Shown one piece after another: positions 1 through 12,204 of a stretch of 64,000 nt of DNA. The position numbers and the translations under genes were made by a program. How positions within the stretch are numbered: position 1 is the stretch's first letter; the number at the start of each line of letters is the position of its first letter. This stretch comes from Proteles cristata cristata (Eukaryota > Chordata > Mammalia > Carnivora > Hyaenidae): the NCBI GenBank assembly GCA_017311185.1, contig JAESUZ010000139.1, forward strand, positions 682,001 through 746,000, written 5' to 3'. The notes under the pieces are model-generated. The model was not told the DNA's origin and did not search any database. It was given only the letters and a program-made list of their open reading frames with translations.

Positions 1-463
1 TGCCTATTGCTTGGTACTGTCCCTGGGCATGCCTGTCTTTCCTAAAGTCATTATGCTCAAGGGGTGAGTATGAGTGGATAGATCAACACTGAGATTCTGG
101 TCACACTCTGACATGACTAATTAGATTCTCTCAGACAAAATCACTTCATGTATCGATGGACTTAATTTTATCCTAATTCGCTGTGCCATTTACTGTGTTT
201 TATGTGAGGTCAATAAACACTTACATTTTTTCCTTCAAGTTCTGTCAGTCGCCTGGTTGTTAAATGTAGCTTATCTCTGTGTTGTTCAGAAATCTAAACC
301 AGAAAACTCAAATAACCAGACTTATTGGCAGCTTCCTTAACGATAGTTGATGTTAAGCATGATAAATTAGAAGCACTGTGAAATCCTGTGGTGTTCTATG
401 AATCATCTAAGAAAGAGAAAAGCACCTTCTGACCCATTTTAGTGATGAAATTATGGCTCTGTT
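1..463. other. No recognised feature (unique sequence)
   Basis: AT-rich sequence with no long open frame and no repeat that I recognise. It may be intronic or intergenic. Confidence 0.5.
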
Positions 464-1025
464 GACTCATTCACTTAATGAACGCCTACTGTGTGCAAGG
501 CATGTGATAGCATCTTAGGGGCTGACGAGATGCATTTGTCACAGATAACACATTCAAGAAACTTGTGACTTATTGGTAAAACAGAGTAAATGTAAATGAG
601 AATGACTGAAAGGAGAAAGTCATTTCCCAGGAGAGGCAGAGATCAAAGATGTGCAATGTCAGAAGAAGATATAGGCTTTAAAAAGGAGATGGGGAAGGAG
701 ATATTGAGGAAGGCTCTCAGAAGAAGACGCAGGAATTGACTTGATTCTTTAAGAATGGGTAGGATTTGAATATGCAGAGACAGGCCAGAAGGGCATCCTA
801 TGTAGAGGGAACATGATGCATGAGGAAAGTCAGGGTTTTATGAAGAAGAGTGTGAAGGGCACAAAGCGTAGAGAAACAGAGGTGAAAATAGATGTGTGGG
901 AAGAATCATGAACAACCTTGAATGATAGCATTATCCCATCAGCTCTGGAAGCTATTGAAGGTTTTGAGCTGGGAAGAAATGAGTGACTCTTCAAAAAGAT
1001 TGACTTGAAGAGAGACTAGAAGGAA
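464..1025 (-). mobile_element. LINE-2 3' portion, antisense
   Basis: The left edge is the reversed L2 3' end (tcattca... 'cctactgtgtgcaaggca'). It is followed by the purine-rich text typical of antisense L2: 'gaggaaggctctcagaagaa', then 'ggccagaagggcat', then 'gggaagaaatgagtgactct'. It is heavily diverged, as expected for a family inactive since early mammals. Confidence 0.8.
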
Positions 1026-2514
1026 CAGAAGGGGGAAAAAGTTGAGGCTATCATCCAGAGGGACATATTTTATTCTCTGATGATTGGATTACATGGCAAT
1101 ACCCAGTTAATCAGAATACTGGAAATTGAACCCACCAATCTCCCGCTACTCCAGATAAAGGGAAATTTGCTGTAATTGGTGAAGTGTGCGGTGGTGAAAG
1201 GTTACATGTCCTGCGGTGTGACATCCTTTAGTTAGCTTGAGACACGAGTCAAGGTATCAGAATGAATTAAACTCCAAGTTATAAAAACCTCCACCTTTCA
1301 CATTCTGATGTGCTTTAAACAATTATTTGGTCACCAGCTATGAAAAGATGACATTTCATTAAGCAGGAGAGACTTAAAATGCTAAGCAAGGTAGGTGAGC
1401 CCAGGAAGGAGCCCTGTGACAGTTATAATTCAGAGACGTGTTTAGCTATTGTTGCTGTCATCACGAATAGCATCCCATACGGCACAGAGACAGCAGGAGT
1501 TCAGCTGTGGCCACGGCCGACTCTACTCTCAGCTTTCTCTAGCTGGCCCGTGTGCTGAAAACAGCTTGAGGAATAGAAACATTTTTAATAAATGTAATAT
1601 ATGACTGGATAAGGATGTCATTGCAAAACTGTTGTTATTTAAAATAGTTTAGCACTTCATATTCATTATATTTTGATTAACATTTCTGATCATTACTTTT
1701 TTTTTTTTTTTAATTCCCCATCCCATTCTTCCTCTGCTCAGCATGTTGCTGTCTGTGGCAGAACAATCTTCAGGATGAGGCCCCGAGGTGTCAATTCCTT
1801 TCTTCTAGTAGATTCCCCATCTAACTAGTTTATCTCCTGCTCTCTCATTACTTTCTCCCTTAATGACGATCGGTAGTAACGTTCCCCGGAGACAATCCTA
1901 CCAACATTTATATTTCTTCCAAATTAGAAGAGTAGGCATCTCTCCAGATCATAAAGAATACATTTATTTTAAGGTACAGTGGAGAGAACACACACAAATT
2001 AAAGTTCGCTTAATGAAAGCCTCAGTAGTTTGCAGAAATTGTAGCTTGTACAGCTTCATACCATCCCCAGTCTTTCTAGCCTTGTGCTCTGGTTCGCTAG
2101 TCCCGTAATCTAGCCCTTAGGCATTAGGTTACAAAACAACTTGGGAGTTCAGGACCAGAGAAAACTCAAGAGACATATTTTATCCCTGGCTGTAAGTTTC
2201 TGCATCTCTCCCCCATGCTCTGCCTTGAATGTGTTTTCTCTTGGTACGTCTATCTGTCTATGGGGCCCCCTTTTTGTTTTTCTAATCTCTGTATCACTAC
2301 TTTGTTTCCCTTCTATTGTGTTTAAATTCTTGGGTGTTTTTCTGTGTCCTCTGGTCGGAAGCTTTGAGCTCAGTGACTCTGGTCAAGTGTCCACACTTCC
2401 AAGAATTATGAAGTCCCTAGTCTGGATTTGCGATGGATATTACTAAATGCATTCCCCCAAGCTCAAGGGTCTGGTATTTACATTCCAGTGGGGAAAGGTG
2501 GAGACTCGTCCCGT
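1026..2514. other. Unique AT-rich stretch
   Basis: No repeat or gene recognised. It contains a T15 run at 1697-1711. Two open frames of 81 and 101 codons (1863-2108 and 2141-2446, plus strand) have no recognisable motif and look like chance frames. Confidence 0.5.
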
Positions 2515-2700
2515 TATGTGTCAGGTGCCGTGTGACTCCTTACATAAGTGATCTCAGTCACTTCTTCCTACCATCTCTGTGAAGACCATGTCTCAGCAAA
2601 GGAAAATAGTTGTACCCAGATAGAGTAAGTGACTTGCTACTTAGTTTCAGAATTAGAATTCACCTCTTCCATCGTGTGCTGCCTTTTCTAGTCTGATCCA
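2515..2700 (-). mobile_element. MIR SINE, antisense
   Basis: The order of motifs follows reversed MIR: 'tgtgtcaggtgccgtgtg', then 'gtgatctcagtcac', then 'agagtaagtgacttgct', then an 'agaattagaattca' stretch corresponding to the reversed B-box side. Diverged copy. Confidence 0.65.
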
Positions 2701-2894
2701 TATGTTTATTTGTGGACATTTATTAACCTTCCTTTGTAGCCTCTAAGAGTAAAATGGCTCATTCCGGGGTTTGAGAGAGAGGCCAGGGATTACTAAATTT
2801 ACCATTAAGTTGTAGGTACAGAAGGTATTTATTACTGGAAAAGCTAGAGATTTAGAAGGTTCAGTGTGGGGAGACAATGGTTAGGTAGTATGGT

Positions 2895-3450
2895 AGAACA
2901 TCTATTAGTTGGGTTACAGTCCTTTGACTTCAAGCAATAGAAACAGATTCTGGGGCGCCTGGGTGGGCTGGTTAAGCGACCGACTTCCGCTCAGGTCATG
3001 ATCTCACGGTTTGTGAGCTCAAACCTCATGTCAGGCTCTGTGCTGACAGCTAACTCAGAGCCTGGAGCCTGCTTCAGATTCTGTATCTCCCTCTCCCTCT
3101 GACCCTCCCCTGCTCATGCTCTGTCTCTCTCTCTTCCCAAAATAAATAAAAACATTAAAAAATTTAAAAATAGAAACAGTTTCTTCCTGCCTCCAGTTAA
3201 AAAATAGGATGTACTGGAATAATGGGTGGCAGCTCTCAAAATTGAAGAAATGCATAGAGATGCCAAACGGATTCAAGAACAGGAGCCAGGGTGGCCCCAG
3301 GATTCCATGTAAGAGGAGCCAGTAGATGGTCTTGTCAGGATAAATCAGCTCCAACTGTTTTCTCCATCTACTAATGACTCCACGTTTCAGGAGACAGACC
3401 AGTTGAAGCATCATGGCTAACAGCCCCACTAAGAGACATAATTGCAAAAC
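2895..3450 (+). mobile_element. Old MER-type repeat, split by a SINE (family Z of this window)
   Basis: The left part ('gacttcaagcaatagaaaca') and the part after the SINE ('cctccagttaaaaaatagg') resemble the repeat at 53000-53700, which starts 'ggctgcaagtaagaaaatac'. Both belong to a common mammalian repeat whose exact name I cannot give. The SINE at 2951-3168 interrupts it. Confidence 0.4.
2951..3168 (+). mobile_element. Felid SINE (SINEC_Fc type)
   Basis: Near full-length copy from 'ggggcgcctgggtgggctgg' to an 'aaataaataaaaacatt' tail. It is flanked by a 15-bp target-site duplication with one mismatch: aatagaaacagattc at 2936-2950 and aatagaaacagtttc at 3169-3183. The tRNA-like A box has lost the usual 'ctcagtcgg', so the copy is probably transcriptionally dead. 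Confidence 0.97.
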
Positions 3451-4189
3451 ACTTTGAGAATATTAAACCAGTTATCCTTTTCATCCCTTCAAGTAATAAA
3501 GTGCAGCTGTATTCCATTTTATACAATCCTAAAGCACCAGCCCAGTCTAGAAGATTCCTTCTCTACTACCACCCAGAAGAGTGAACGCTTTCCTACCTCA
3601 ATGTTAATCCATGAAGTTTTTCCTCCTTCCCACTTCTCCACCTTCCAAACTCGATGATGCCCAATTTCTAACCAAGTATTGGCCACAACGATTGAAAAGA
3701 ATATATGAATCAACCTTTGTACTCTTTCTAAGTTAGTGTCACCATGACTGCATCATAGCAAGTAGCAAAGGGAGGAATGCAAGTTTAACAAGTGCATGCT
3801 GAGAACCAGGTTTATGTAAGCCCCCGTTCACAGGGGTGTTGGGAGCCATTTATGAACTCACGAGTTGAGAAAACTGCTTGTGAGGTTAAGGCAAGTTTGC
3901 AAGGCTCTTGCCATCAGATGACAACCGATATCCACCTCCACTCAATTGTTTCTGCTTGAGCACCAACCCCCAAGGTACCTTGTTGATTGGTATTGGGAGT
4001 GACTTGTCCCCTTATTCTGGCCATGGTATGATGATTGCATCTTGTGAAGGAAATTATTGTAGGAACCTCTTCTTTTGTAATTATGGGAGTGGACATCGTG
4101 TCTCCGGCAGGTCCTGTTTTCCTCGATACTTCTCTTGAGCCATAAACAAGCTAATGACCCTTACTCATAAAAGATTGACCTTTATGTGT
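3451..4189. other. Unassigned; may hold more of the retroviral remnant
   Basis: No repeat recognised with confidence. An open frame of 76 codons at 3908-4138 lies just upstream of the envelope-like fragment and in the same direction. It could be decayed envelope surface sequence, but I see no motif that proves it. Confidence 0.3.
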
Positions 4190-4300
4190 ACAATTCTGTT
4201 TCTACCATTGCATTAGTTCAAGAGGTTCATACAGTTCTACATGTAAATCAACTAACCAAGACTGTTTCTCGTGCCCTAGCTATTCAAGAAATAATAGACA

Positions 4301-4520
4301 TGGGGCGCCTGGGTGGCTTAGTTGGTTAAGCGTCCAACTTTTGCTTAGGTCACGATCTCGCGGTTTGTGGGTTCGAGTCTCGCGTCCGGCTCTGTGCTGA
4401 CTGCCAGCTCAGAGCCTGGAGCCTATTTCAGTCTGTATCTCCCTCTCTCTCTGACCCTCCCCTGCTCACGCTGTCTCTCTCTATCTCCTAGAAATAAGTA
4501 AAAAAAAATATTTTAAAAAA
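4301..4520 (+). mobile_element. Felid SINE, first of a tandem pair
   Basis: Starts 'ggggcgcctgggtggctta' and ends 'ctagaaataagta' plus an A-rich tail. Its target-site duplication aagaaataatagaca occurs at 4286-4300 and, displaced by the second SINE, at 4743-4757. This copy therefore inserted first. It carries the 'gactgccagctcagagcc' variant of the young subfamily. Confidence 0.97.
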
Positions 4521-4528
4521 AAGAAATA

Positions 4529-4742
4529 GGGGCGCCTGGGTGGCTAAGTCGGTTAAGCGTCCGACTTTCGCTTGGGTCATGATCTCGCGGTTCGTGGGTT
4601 CGAGCCCCGCGTCGGGCTCTGTGCTGACTGCCAGCTCAGAGCCTGGAGCCTGTTTCAGTCTGTGACTCACTCTCTCTCTCTGACCCTCCCCTGCTCATGC
4701 TATCTATCTCTCCTAGAAATAAATAAAAACATTAAAAAAAAA
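4529..4742 (+). mobile_element. Felid SINE, second of a tandem pair
   Basis: The head is 'ggcgcctgggtggctaag', the B-box region is intact ('gggttcgagccccgcgtc'), and the end is 'cctagaaataaataaaa'. The 8-bp aagaaata at 4521-4528 is repeated after the element. It therefore landed inside the 3' target-site duplication of the preceding SINE. Confidence 0.97.
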
Positions 4743-5439
4743 AAGAAATAATAGACAAAAAACTAGACACAAAGGTAAATGCACTCGAAGAGGCTATTCT
4801 ATGTATTGGAAATGAGCTAAACTCTTTAAAGGTATGGTTGGCTCTCCAGTGCCATAGGAATATAACTGGACAATTAAATCTTACCCGGAGACAAAGAACC
4901 TAACTTAGAGAGAAGGAACAGATAAGGGCAGAACCTAAGTTACTACATATACCTTTGCTAACTGGTGATGTATAGCAGTCCCTTTTCTAAGGCCTACACT
5001 CCACAAACACCTTCCCTAACACTGGCAGCTGTGAAGAGGATGGATAAGAGTAGTTAAAACATAAACCCAAATACAAGGCTGACACATTTAGGGCCCCCAT
5101 GGTGTTTACGCATTCAACATCAAATCAAAAAAGTTTGCGCAAACAACTTATTAACCAGCTCAAATACATTCTTCCTCTTGTGAGCCAGACAGAATGACTC
5201 CTAGCCTATCTATATACAACTTAACCTATGACCTAATCTTAGTGTTATTAACTTAAAACAAATATGTATGTTATCCTGTTTTTCACTAAGAACACCCTGT
5301 TATTTTCTTAAGTTGTAAGAATTACTCACCTTCACCATAATTGGAGTAGTTCTGTAAGAATACTTCTGTAGAACCTGTTTCTGTACACTTTCCAAAGCAT
5401 CTTATCACAGAGAATTATCCATTGTAAAACTTCCATTTT

Positions 5440-5673
5440 AAAATAGTTTATTGTCAAGCTGGTTTCCATATAACGCCCAGTGCTCATCCCCACAAGTGCC
5501 CTTCTCCATGCCCATCTCCCTCTTCCCCCCCACACCCATGAGTCCTCAGTTTGTTCTCAGCATTCAAGAGTCTCTCATGGTTTGCCTCCCTCCCTCTCCC
5601 CGCCTGTTTCCCCCCTTCTTCTCCCCCACGGTCCTCCGTTAAGCTCCTCCTAATCTTCCTATACATGAAAAAA
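5440..5673 (-). mobile_element. Carnivore L1 3' end, antisense
   Basis: Reads as the reverse of the cat L1 3' terminus ('tttattgtcaagctggtttc', 'cccagtgctcatcccca', 'cctcagtttgttctcag'). It is severely 5'-truncated. A 9-bp repeat, ttccatttt, at 5431-5439 and 5674-5682 fits a target-site duplication. Confidence 0.9.
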
Positions 5674-6904
5674 TTCCATTTTCTGATGTCACATTATCAT
5701 TTGACATATAAACAAAGACACCAAAACCGACAGGACAGAGATGCCTGCCTGGCGATCAGAAAGAATCTCGGGGCTCTCTCATTCTCTTTCGCCAACACCG
5801 TCCATCCTTCAGGGACCCCTGGACTGGGTGGAGCTGGACTCTGGCACAGGGGTTGAGGTAGTTTCCCCTTTGTCTTCCCTCCCTCCATCCCCACTCCCAC
5901 ATTGGGCCCCATGTAGAATCTTAGTGTGTTAGTCCCTGCAGCTAAACATCGGACTGACCTGGTCTTTTGATCACTCTGATTTCTCTGCAAAGAAACAGGG
6001 CCTGAGTCTGATTATCTCACACTTGTAAGAAAAAATAATAGATACTTAATCTTTGTGCTGCAGACCAAAAAAAATCATATTTACATTAAATGTATTGAGT
6101 GATACATAGCCTCCTTCTTTGATTCTCATTCTCCCAAGGCCTCTTCACTTCTATGGGAGCATTTTCTTCCATGTTCTTCTTTCCTTTGTTCTCTGTCTCT
6201 GCTGTGCCCCCTCTCCTTCTTTCTTTCCTTCTTTATTCTCTTGGCATCTTTGCCATTTTCTCCTTCCCTATTCAGATAAAAAACTAAACTACAGAAAGCC
6301 ACTGCCTGAAGTTGGTGAGATTAGCCCTCCCACCAAGGGTCAGACTTTCCTCCTTCCCTTGACCACACACCCTCTCTTCTGGGCTCCAATGGACTTACCA
6401 TCTGCAGATTTCCACCCTTATAGCTGGCTTCTTCACTGAACGAATTTCTTCATGTATCACCAGGGAAATAAAACCTACAGTGAAAATGATAGTATTGGTT
6501 TTCCACTTTACTTTACTGGTAATAAAATCGCAGAAGTTCTTCTCACAGAAAGAGCCTTAGCATGCTTGAACCACAAACAACACCGGTGAAAGGAAAGCCA
6601 CACAACTCCTCCGTGGAATAACAGAAGGCACAGACCCGTTCAAACCTGAGCTCATTCTCAATCTTCCCCGGGCTCAGAATAATTTGTACAGAGTGAGGTG
6701 GAGGCACCCGAGGAAAATAAAAATTTGCTGAAAGTGTTCTGCAAAAGAAAGCCAGGAGACTCCCTGAAGTGATCTTCAACACGAGAAACTCTGAAGTGGG
6801 AAGAGAGGAATTGTTTAGACCCTTTACATAACATTAAGAGGGCGAGTCAATATAGAATTTAGGTAAAACTGACTCGTGCAGATGTAAAAGGAATGTTTGG
6901 AAAT
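5674..6904. other. Unique sequence with a pyrimidine-rich tract
   Basis: No gene or repeat recognised. About 6115-6275 is strongly C/T-rich on the plus strand, which keeps a 106-codon frame open at 6119-6439. It has no protein-like motif. Confidence 0.45.
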
Positions 6905-7055
6905 CAGCTCAAACCACTAACTTGTTAAGTGATTGTGACCTTGTCACTTAACCTTGCTGGACTCCATTTTTACTGTTTATAAAATGAAGAAGAAAATGTT
7001 GAGATTGCTGATTTCTAACATTTCTAGCTCTAAAATTCTATCATTCTAATCAAGA
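6905..7055 (+). mobile_element. MIR SINE
   Basis: MIR core and 3' side in sense order: 'gtgaccttgtcacttaacct', then 'ctccatttttactg', then 'ataaaatgaagaa', then 'tctagctctaaaattct'. The head is not recognisable. Confidence 0.7.
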
Positions 7056-9009
7056 CTGGAAGACCATGGCTAAAGCTAATGCTATTTAGAGAGCTTGTCC
7101 CTGTAACCCACCGGGGGAGTGATGGGTAATAACCACCATGAAACCTCAGCAACTGCCCTGCTCCTTCTCAGAATTTTCTGGCTTCTATATGATTCAAAGA
7201 GTTAACGCGCTTGGGCTTGTAGATGACCTGTTGATTCTGGCTTTCTTTCTCCTTTTTCAACCTTGTAATCCAATCAAGTCATTGAAGAGAAGGCTAGGTA
7301 GACATTTGTAGGCATCCAAGCGAACAGGCAGAGTAGCATGTATTGATGGTCCCAAGCAGAGATTGCCAGAAGCACTCTTTGCACAGGATGCAGTGGGCCT
7401 GCTGGAAAAAAAGAACAAAAAAGAATTTAAAACCTGATAGGCCTCAAGAAAAAAATATTCAGCCTCAGGAACGAGAAGAAAGTTAGAGACAACCTTCCTC
7501 TCTTAGTGGGAACACTTTTCTAAGAGTGAGTTGAGATTCTGTGCTGGTAGTTTGCCTATTTGCTCTCAGATTCATGCCCTTTCTCCAGCAAACGATATCC
7601 CCCACGCTCCCTTGGCAAAGGTCTTCTCACCAGGCTGAGTTAATGGAAAATACTAACAGGAGAAGGAAGAAGACAGGGAATGTCTCCCCCTTTCTGCTTC
7701 AGGGGTGGGGCACAGCCTCATCAAGGGCTAGGACTGTTCTGTGATCCTCATTCTCATGGCAGGTCTGCCCTTTGGGCTCTGTTAGTACTACCTACTCCCC
7801 TAGGGATGGTTGCAGATTGTTAATATTGCTAATTTCTTCTTTCCTCACCACCTCCAGGTACAGATACCTGGTTCTGACCATGTGCCGACACTGATGTACT
7901 GCCCGTGTGCAGGAATACTTTGGGTACAACCATAATAGTGGAGTTCCAGGAACATGATCTCAAAAAGCTCTCCCCACTTGGTGAGAGCAAGATGCTCAGT
8001 TCAGTGGCTCAGTGGTGATAAAGTCAACGCTGACAGTGACAAGGGCAGATAGGCCAGTATTGGTGCCACCATAAGTGACACACCAAGCCCATCTGGTGGA
8101 GGAAACTTTAAAGTCTGCCTCTGACTGCATGTGACCCAGACACATCTACTTGGGAAAGGGAAAAGATATGAGAGGCTCTGTCAGTCCAGAAACAAATATT
8201 ATCATTACCACTGAAATTGTTCGCACCATCCTTGGTTGTTCTCACTCACAGTTCTGTTCCCCAGGAGAGAAAGAATGTAAACAATAATTTGCGCAGCACT
8301 TTTAAGCTTTGATACCATTCGATACTCACGTCTCAGATAAAGATTTTGATATTCTGAGAAACTGCAAGCTTATTATGTTACTAATGTACTAATAAGTGTT
8401 AGTAATATAATTTAAACCCAAACCCAAGTTTTCTGATCCCAATTTCTGTGCATTATGAAGATCATATTGAAACTGGCAGTGGGGGGGTGTCAATAGGTTG
8501 CCAGGAACATACACAGAGAAGGTGGGGTTGCTGGGGGCAAAGCTCACCTACATATGTGTGTATAGTAATCACTACTGTACTAAATGTGTATCTAGATGTT
8601 TACATTTCTGTTTAAATTATGAGCTAGGGAACAAGGGACCCTAGTCTACTCTAACTCCAATATCTATCAGACCTTGAGGTCTAAAAAGTGTCCAAAAAAC
8701 ATTTCTTGGTTGAACAGGTGAATGAGGGCAAAGCAAACCACTAACTGGCCAAAACAAATATTTATGGAGCTGGAAATCAGGATCTGATAATACAGTCAGT
8801 CATATAAGTGAGCTATGTAGAAATAAGTGGCTTCCTCTATATCTTAAGATATAGAAAGGGTCTTGGGGTCTCACTTAATATTTTCTCATAGAACTAGAAT
8901 TCAACCCTAAGAGATCCATTGCTTTGGTCTTTGAGTGTCGGTATGGCCAAGTACATTATCTCTGAGATGGGGAGTAATGATGAACTTGATTTTAAAAAAT
9001 AAGAAAAGA
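7056..9009. other. Unique sequence
   Basis: No repeat family or gene recognised. It includes a short G7 run near 8482 and AT-rich stretches. A 67-codon frame at 7541-7744 lacks motifs. Confidence 0.4.
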
Positions 9010-9520
9010 CAGTGGATCTCTGAGCGGTCCTACTTCTGGGTATTTGCCGTGTAGATACAGCTGCACATATATGAAACAGTGTACGTAAATGGTTTGTGCA
9101 ACAAAATTTTTAACAAACAGTTGGAAGCACCCCAAGTATCCATCTTTAGGGAGATGGCTAAATGAACTTCCAGGCTTTCTATGCATTTATAAAGCAAGAA
9201 TAAAGAAGCTCTTTATTTATTGATAGAGAATCATCTCTGGGGTATACTGTGAAGGAGAAAAAAAAGCAAGATGGACACTGTATATAATGTTCATTTTGTG
9301 GAAGAAAAAAGGTGGAATAAAAATGAGTACTCTCTGCTTTATTTACATAAAATAGCCCAGAAGAATATGTAAGAAACCGATGCAAAAACCTACCTGTGGG
9401 ATACAGGAGCAGAAGGAATGGTCTGAATGAGACATGGTGAGAACAAACCTCCTGAACGTGGTGAGAATAAGACTTCTTAATGTATACCGACTGAAATTAT
9501 TTTCGGTCTTTGAAGATTAG
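9010..9520 (+). mobile_element. Old L1 3' end (L1ME/L1M type)
   Basis: Order of old L1 ORF2-end and 3'UTR landmarks: 'ggtcctacttctgggtattt', then 'agttggaagcaccccaagta', then 'gtatataatgttcattttgtg', then 'gtaagaaaccgatgcaaaaa'. Diverged, with no intact frame. Confidence 0.65.
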
Positions 9521-9689
9521 AATACATTAACCAATCAAAATTTCAATTTAATGCAACTTAATTTAAAGAGAAGTTCCCATAAAAGAAATGAGAAGACACC
9601 AAGGAGAAGTTATCGTACTTTAAGACTTCTCCCTTCCTCAGTCTTCCAAAAGTAGATGATAAACACTGAGCCCCACAAGCGTTCTACTC

Positions 9690-9880
9690 TTGCCCTGCTA
9701 TAGCACTCACAAAGTCTACCTGATGCTAGAATTATTGCACCTACTTCCATTACTAGTGGGTCTTCCTCAGTCACTAGATTGTTAATCCCTAGAGAGCAGA
9801 GTCCATGACTGACTCCTTTTTATTCAACTTTGTGGTTCCAGGCATATAAAAGTACTTTAAAAATAAACAAATCTCTGTTA
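9690..9880 (+). mobile_element. LINE-2 3' end, sense
   Basis: 'cactagattgttaatcccta' and 'gagcagagtccatgact' match the L2 terminal segment that normally reads 'ctagactgtgagctcc ... gggcagggac'. Confidence 0.65.
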
Positions 9881-11816
9881 AATGGAATTGAATTTTTCCT
9901 ACTGCCAAATCTAATTCTGCTTTCAAACTCCTGAGCATGAGCCAGAGATTTCTCCTTCCTTCTCCTCAGAAAACACTTTTAGAATTCATTTAGTAAGGGC
10001 ACACTTGCTGGTTTCAGAAAGGAGCGCTCTTTCCACTCACTATCAAGCAGTAGTGGTAGGGGTTGCGGCAGCCATCTTGGATAAAAAGAGTGAGTGAATC
10101 ACAGACCCATGTGAGACACGTGCTTGTCCATAAGTCTGGAAGCGGCAATGATAAATTAGTTGGAAACCGGTACCATGAATGCAGATGGAGAGCCCAAGAC
10201 TCAAAGTCCAAAGGGATGACGTAATTCAGGTCTTTCTCAGACAGATTCCCTATCTCTCCAATAAGTGGGGATAGGAAACCAGAGAGTGTGTTTGTTTTTT
10301 CAGGCATTTACTCATTGACTACCTACCACATTCCAGGTAGGATGTCAGGCATTGAGGTGTTAGCACTGAACACCACCCATCATGCCCAAAGTCGGGTGGG
10401 CAGTGTAGCAGCATTACCAACAATCAATCCATTCATAGTCCCATATTCAGCGCCTGAATCCACAGAAAACAAAACCCGATCAACCCCCTCAGGATATGAA
10501 CTGTAGAAGCTGGATGGGGCATTGGGGCACCAAATAAATGGTCTGATATTCAGGCCAGGACTTCAAACAGAAACCCAGCTATAGGAACTGATCCCTGCTG
10601 TGGCCAAAAGATGATACGGACTTGATGGCATTCTTGTTGCCCATAGTTCATAGCAGGCCCAAGTACTGGCCAGGATGAAACCCCCATGTGAGAGGGCTTG
10701 AGAAAGATAGGGTTAGAAAAACAAAACAACACCCCACCTCCCCTTAGATACATTCCCTTGACATTTCATGCTGCCCTTTTGTACTCACCGTACTCCATTA
10801 AAACCTTCTTGGTTTTATCCTCATAAATATGGTGACGGGGTCATAGAGAAAACACATAATTGATTATCCAGCTCGACAGCTTTGCCAAGGCACACTTATA
10901 TTCCTCTCAAGTTTATTTTTTAACCTTACTGATATATTTTCAAATCTAAAAAAAAGGAAGTCAATACTGGGTGTCAGATGAGGTTACTTTAATATTTCAA
11001 TTTTCATAGTCTGTACAACGCAGAAGGATGGAGATTTTGACTTGGTCGCCAGTTAGCCAAGTGACCTTCAGGATGTCGGTGAACTCTTTGGGGCCTCATT
11101 GGTCCTATGTCAAATGGACCTATTTTGACGTAAAAGGAAATAAAATGTGAAATTTGAAAGTGCTCCCTAAAAGGACGAATGCTATATAAATATGTGGGTT
11201 TCTTAAGTTATTGTAGTTCTAAATTATATAAATGTTAGGGTCTTTGGGATGAATCTGATTACAACATTCTCATTGTAGGAGCAAGGTGGGTACCTAGACA
11301 GACAGGTTAGAGAACATTATTTGGGGGTTTTCAAAAGCTGCCTTGTGCATTAACTGTGACAATAATAGCCCAAAGATACTGCTTTAGGACTCGAATATCT
11401 TCCCATGTTAAAGATTTGTGTTTTGATACCAGATGCAAGGATAAGACACAGAAGCAGTCAGCGTGCAGGGTTGAGGCAATGCTGCCTGCTTAGCTACTTC
11501 TGAGTATTTTTAGCTCGGCTCTACCATTTTCAAAGTATCTGCAGACGAGAGGTACAGATATATTACAGGCTCAGGGAATGGCTTCAGAAATAATCAAAGC
11601 ATCACATGCAGTATCAAGAACAATTTAGAGGTGCTCTCCCAGGGATGCAGACAGTGTTTTGTGAGCAAATAAGACACAAATGCCAAAAATATTGATGTTG
11701 TGTCCAAAAAGAGCTTTTCCCCGAATAAACGGATGTTGCAGGGTAACACCACACAATTCAGGGACAAAGCCCTCTCGTCCAACACAGTCTTAGACTACTT
11801 TTATATCAGTTTCTCA
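9881..11816. other. Mostly unique sequence with a small antisense L2 piece
   Basis: 10290-10420 reads like the reversed L2 3' end ('catttactcattgactacct', 'ccaggtaggatgtcaggcat'). The rest is unassigned. Open frames at 10014-10307 (minus) and 10288-10506 (plus) have no recognisable domain. Confidence 0.4.
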
Positions 11817-12128
11817 TAATTCATTCAGCAATGTTTATTGAAAGCCTGTTAGGCTCGTAGCACTGTTCTAGGTGAGAATTCATTGGTGCACAAGACGATC
11901 TCTGCCCTCATGAAGCTTATATTCTTGTAGGAGAGACAAAACAAACAAACAAACAAATGTTTGCTATAAAGTTTTATAGAGATAAATGCTATTTTTAAAT
12001 AGAGCAGAGCAAGGAAGTAGGATAAGGAGTGCTATCTTTGAAATGATTGTCAGGGGAAAGTCACTCTGAAAAGGTAATGTCTGAGCAAATGCAGTGACAG
12101 AATGAGCCATGTCTGACTAATATGAACA
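11817..12128 (-). mobile_element. LINE-2 3' portion, antisense
   Basis: 'ttcattcagcaatgtttattg', 'agcactgttctagg', 'ctctgccctcatgaagctta' and 'gtctgagcaaatgcagtgac' follow reversed L2 in order. Ends near 12128. Confidence 0.85.
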
Positions 12129-12164
12129 TTTCATCTCAAGACAAAAAAGAGATAATGAATAAAT

Positions 12165-12199
12165 CACACACACACACACACGCACACACACACACACAC
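12165..12199 (+). repeat. (CA)n microsatellite
   Basis: About 17 CA units, interrupted once by CG at 12181. Alternating purine-pyrimidine sequence, so a potential Z-DNA segment. Confidence 0.98.
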
Positions 12200-12204
12200 C
12201 ATCA

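Larger units (their letters stand above)
4190..4960 (+). pseudogene. Endogenous retrovirus envelope remnant (transmembrane part), disrupted
   Basis: The flanks of the two SINEs (about 4205-4300 and 4743-4855) each translate in the plus direction to hydrophobic residues spaced in heptads. An alanine/leucine-rich segment comes first, and an aspartate/asparagine-bearing coiled coil ending in a cysteine motif follows. This is the organisation of the betaretrovirus-like (class II) transmembrane heptad region. The frame is interrupted by about 440 bp of SINE sequence and then degenerates, with stops, downstream of about 4900. No gag, pol or intact LTR is visible nearby. It could be another class of ERV; the assignment rests on pattern only. 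Confidence 0.5.

Noticed and set aside
4301..4400. tRNA-like A and B boxes in the SINE heads (all SINE loci)
   Set aside because: These belong to tRNA-derived SINEs followed by a SINE body and A-rich tail; they lack a complete cloverleaf ending, so they are not tRNA genes.
10065..10080. YY1-like 'gccatcttgg'
   Set aside because: A single short motif that is expected often by chance, with no promoter context.
12165..12199. CRISPR-like array
   Set aside because: It is a simple CA microsatellite; no spaced identical repeats with unique spacers exist anywhere in the window.
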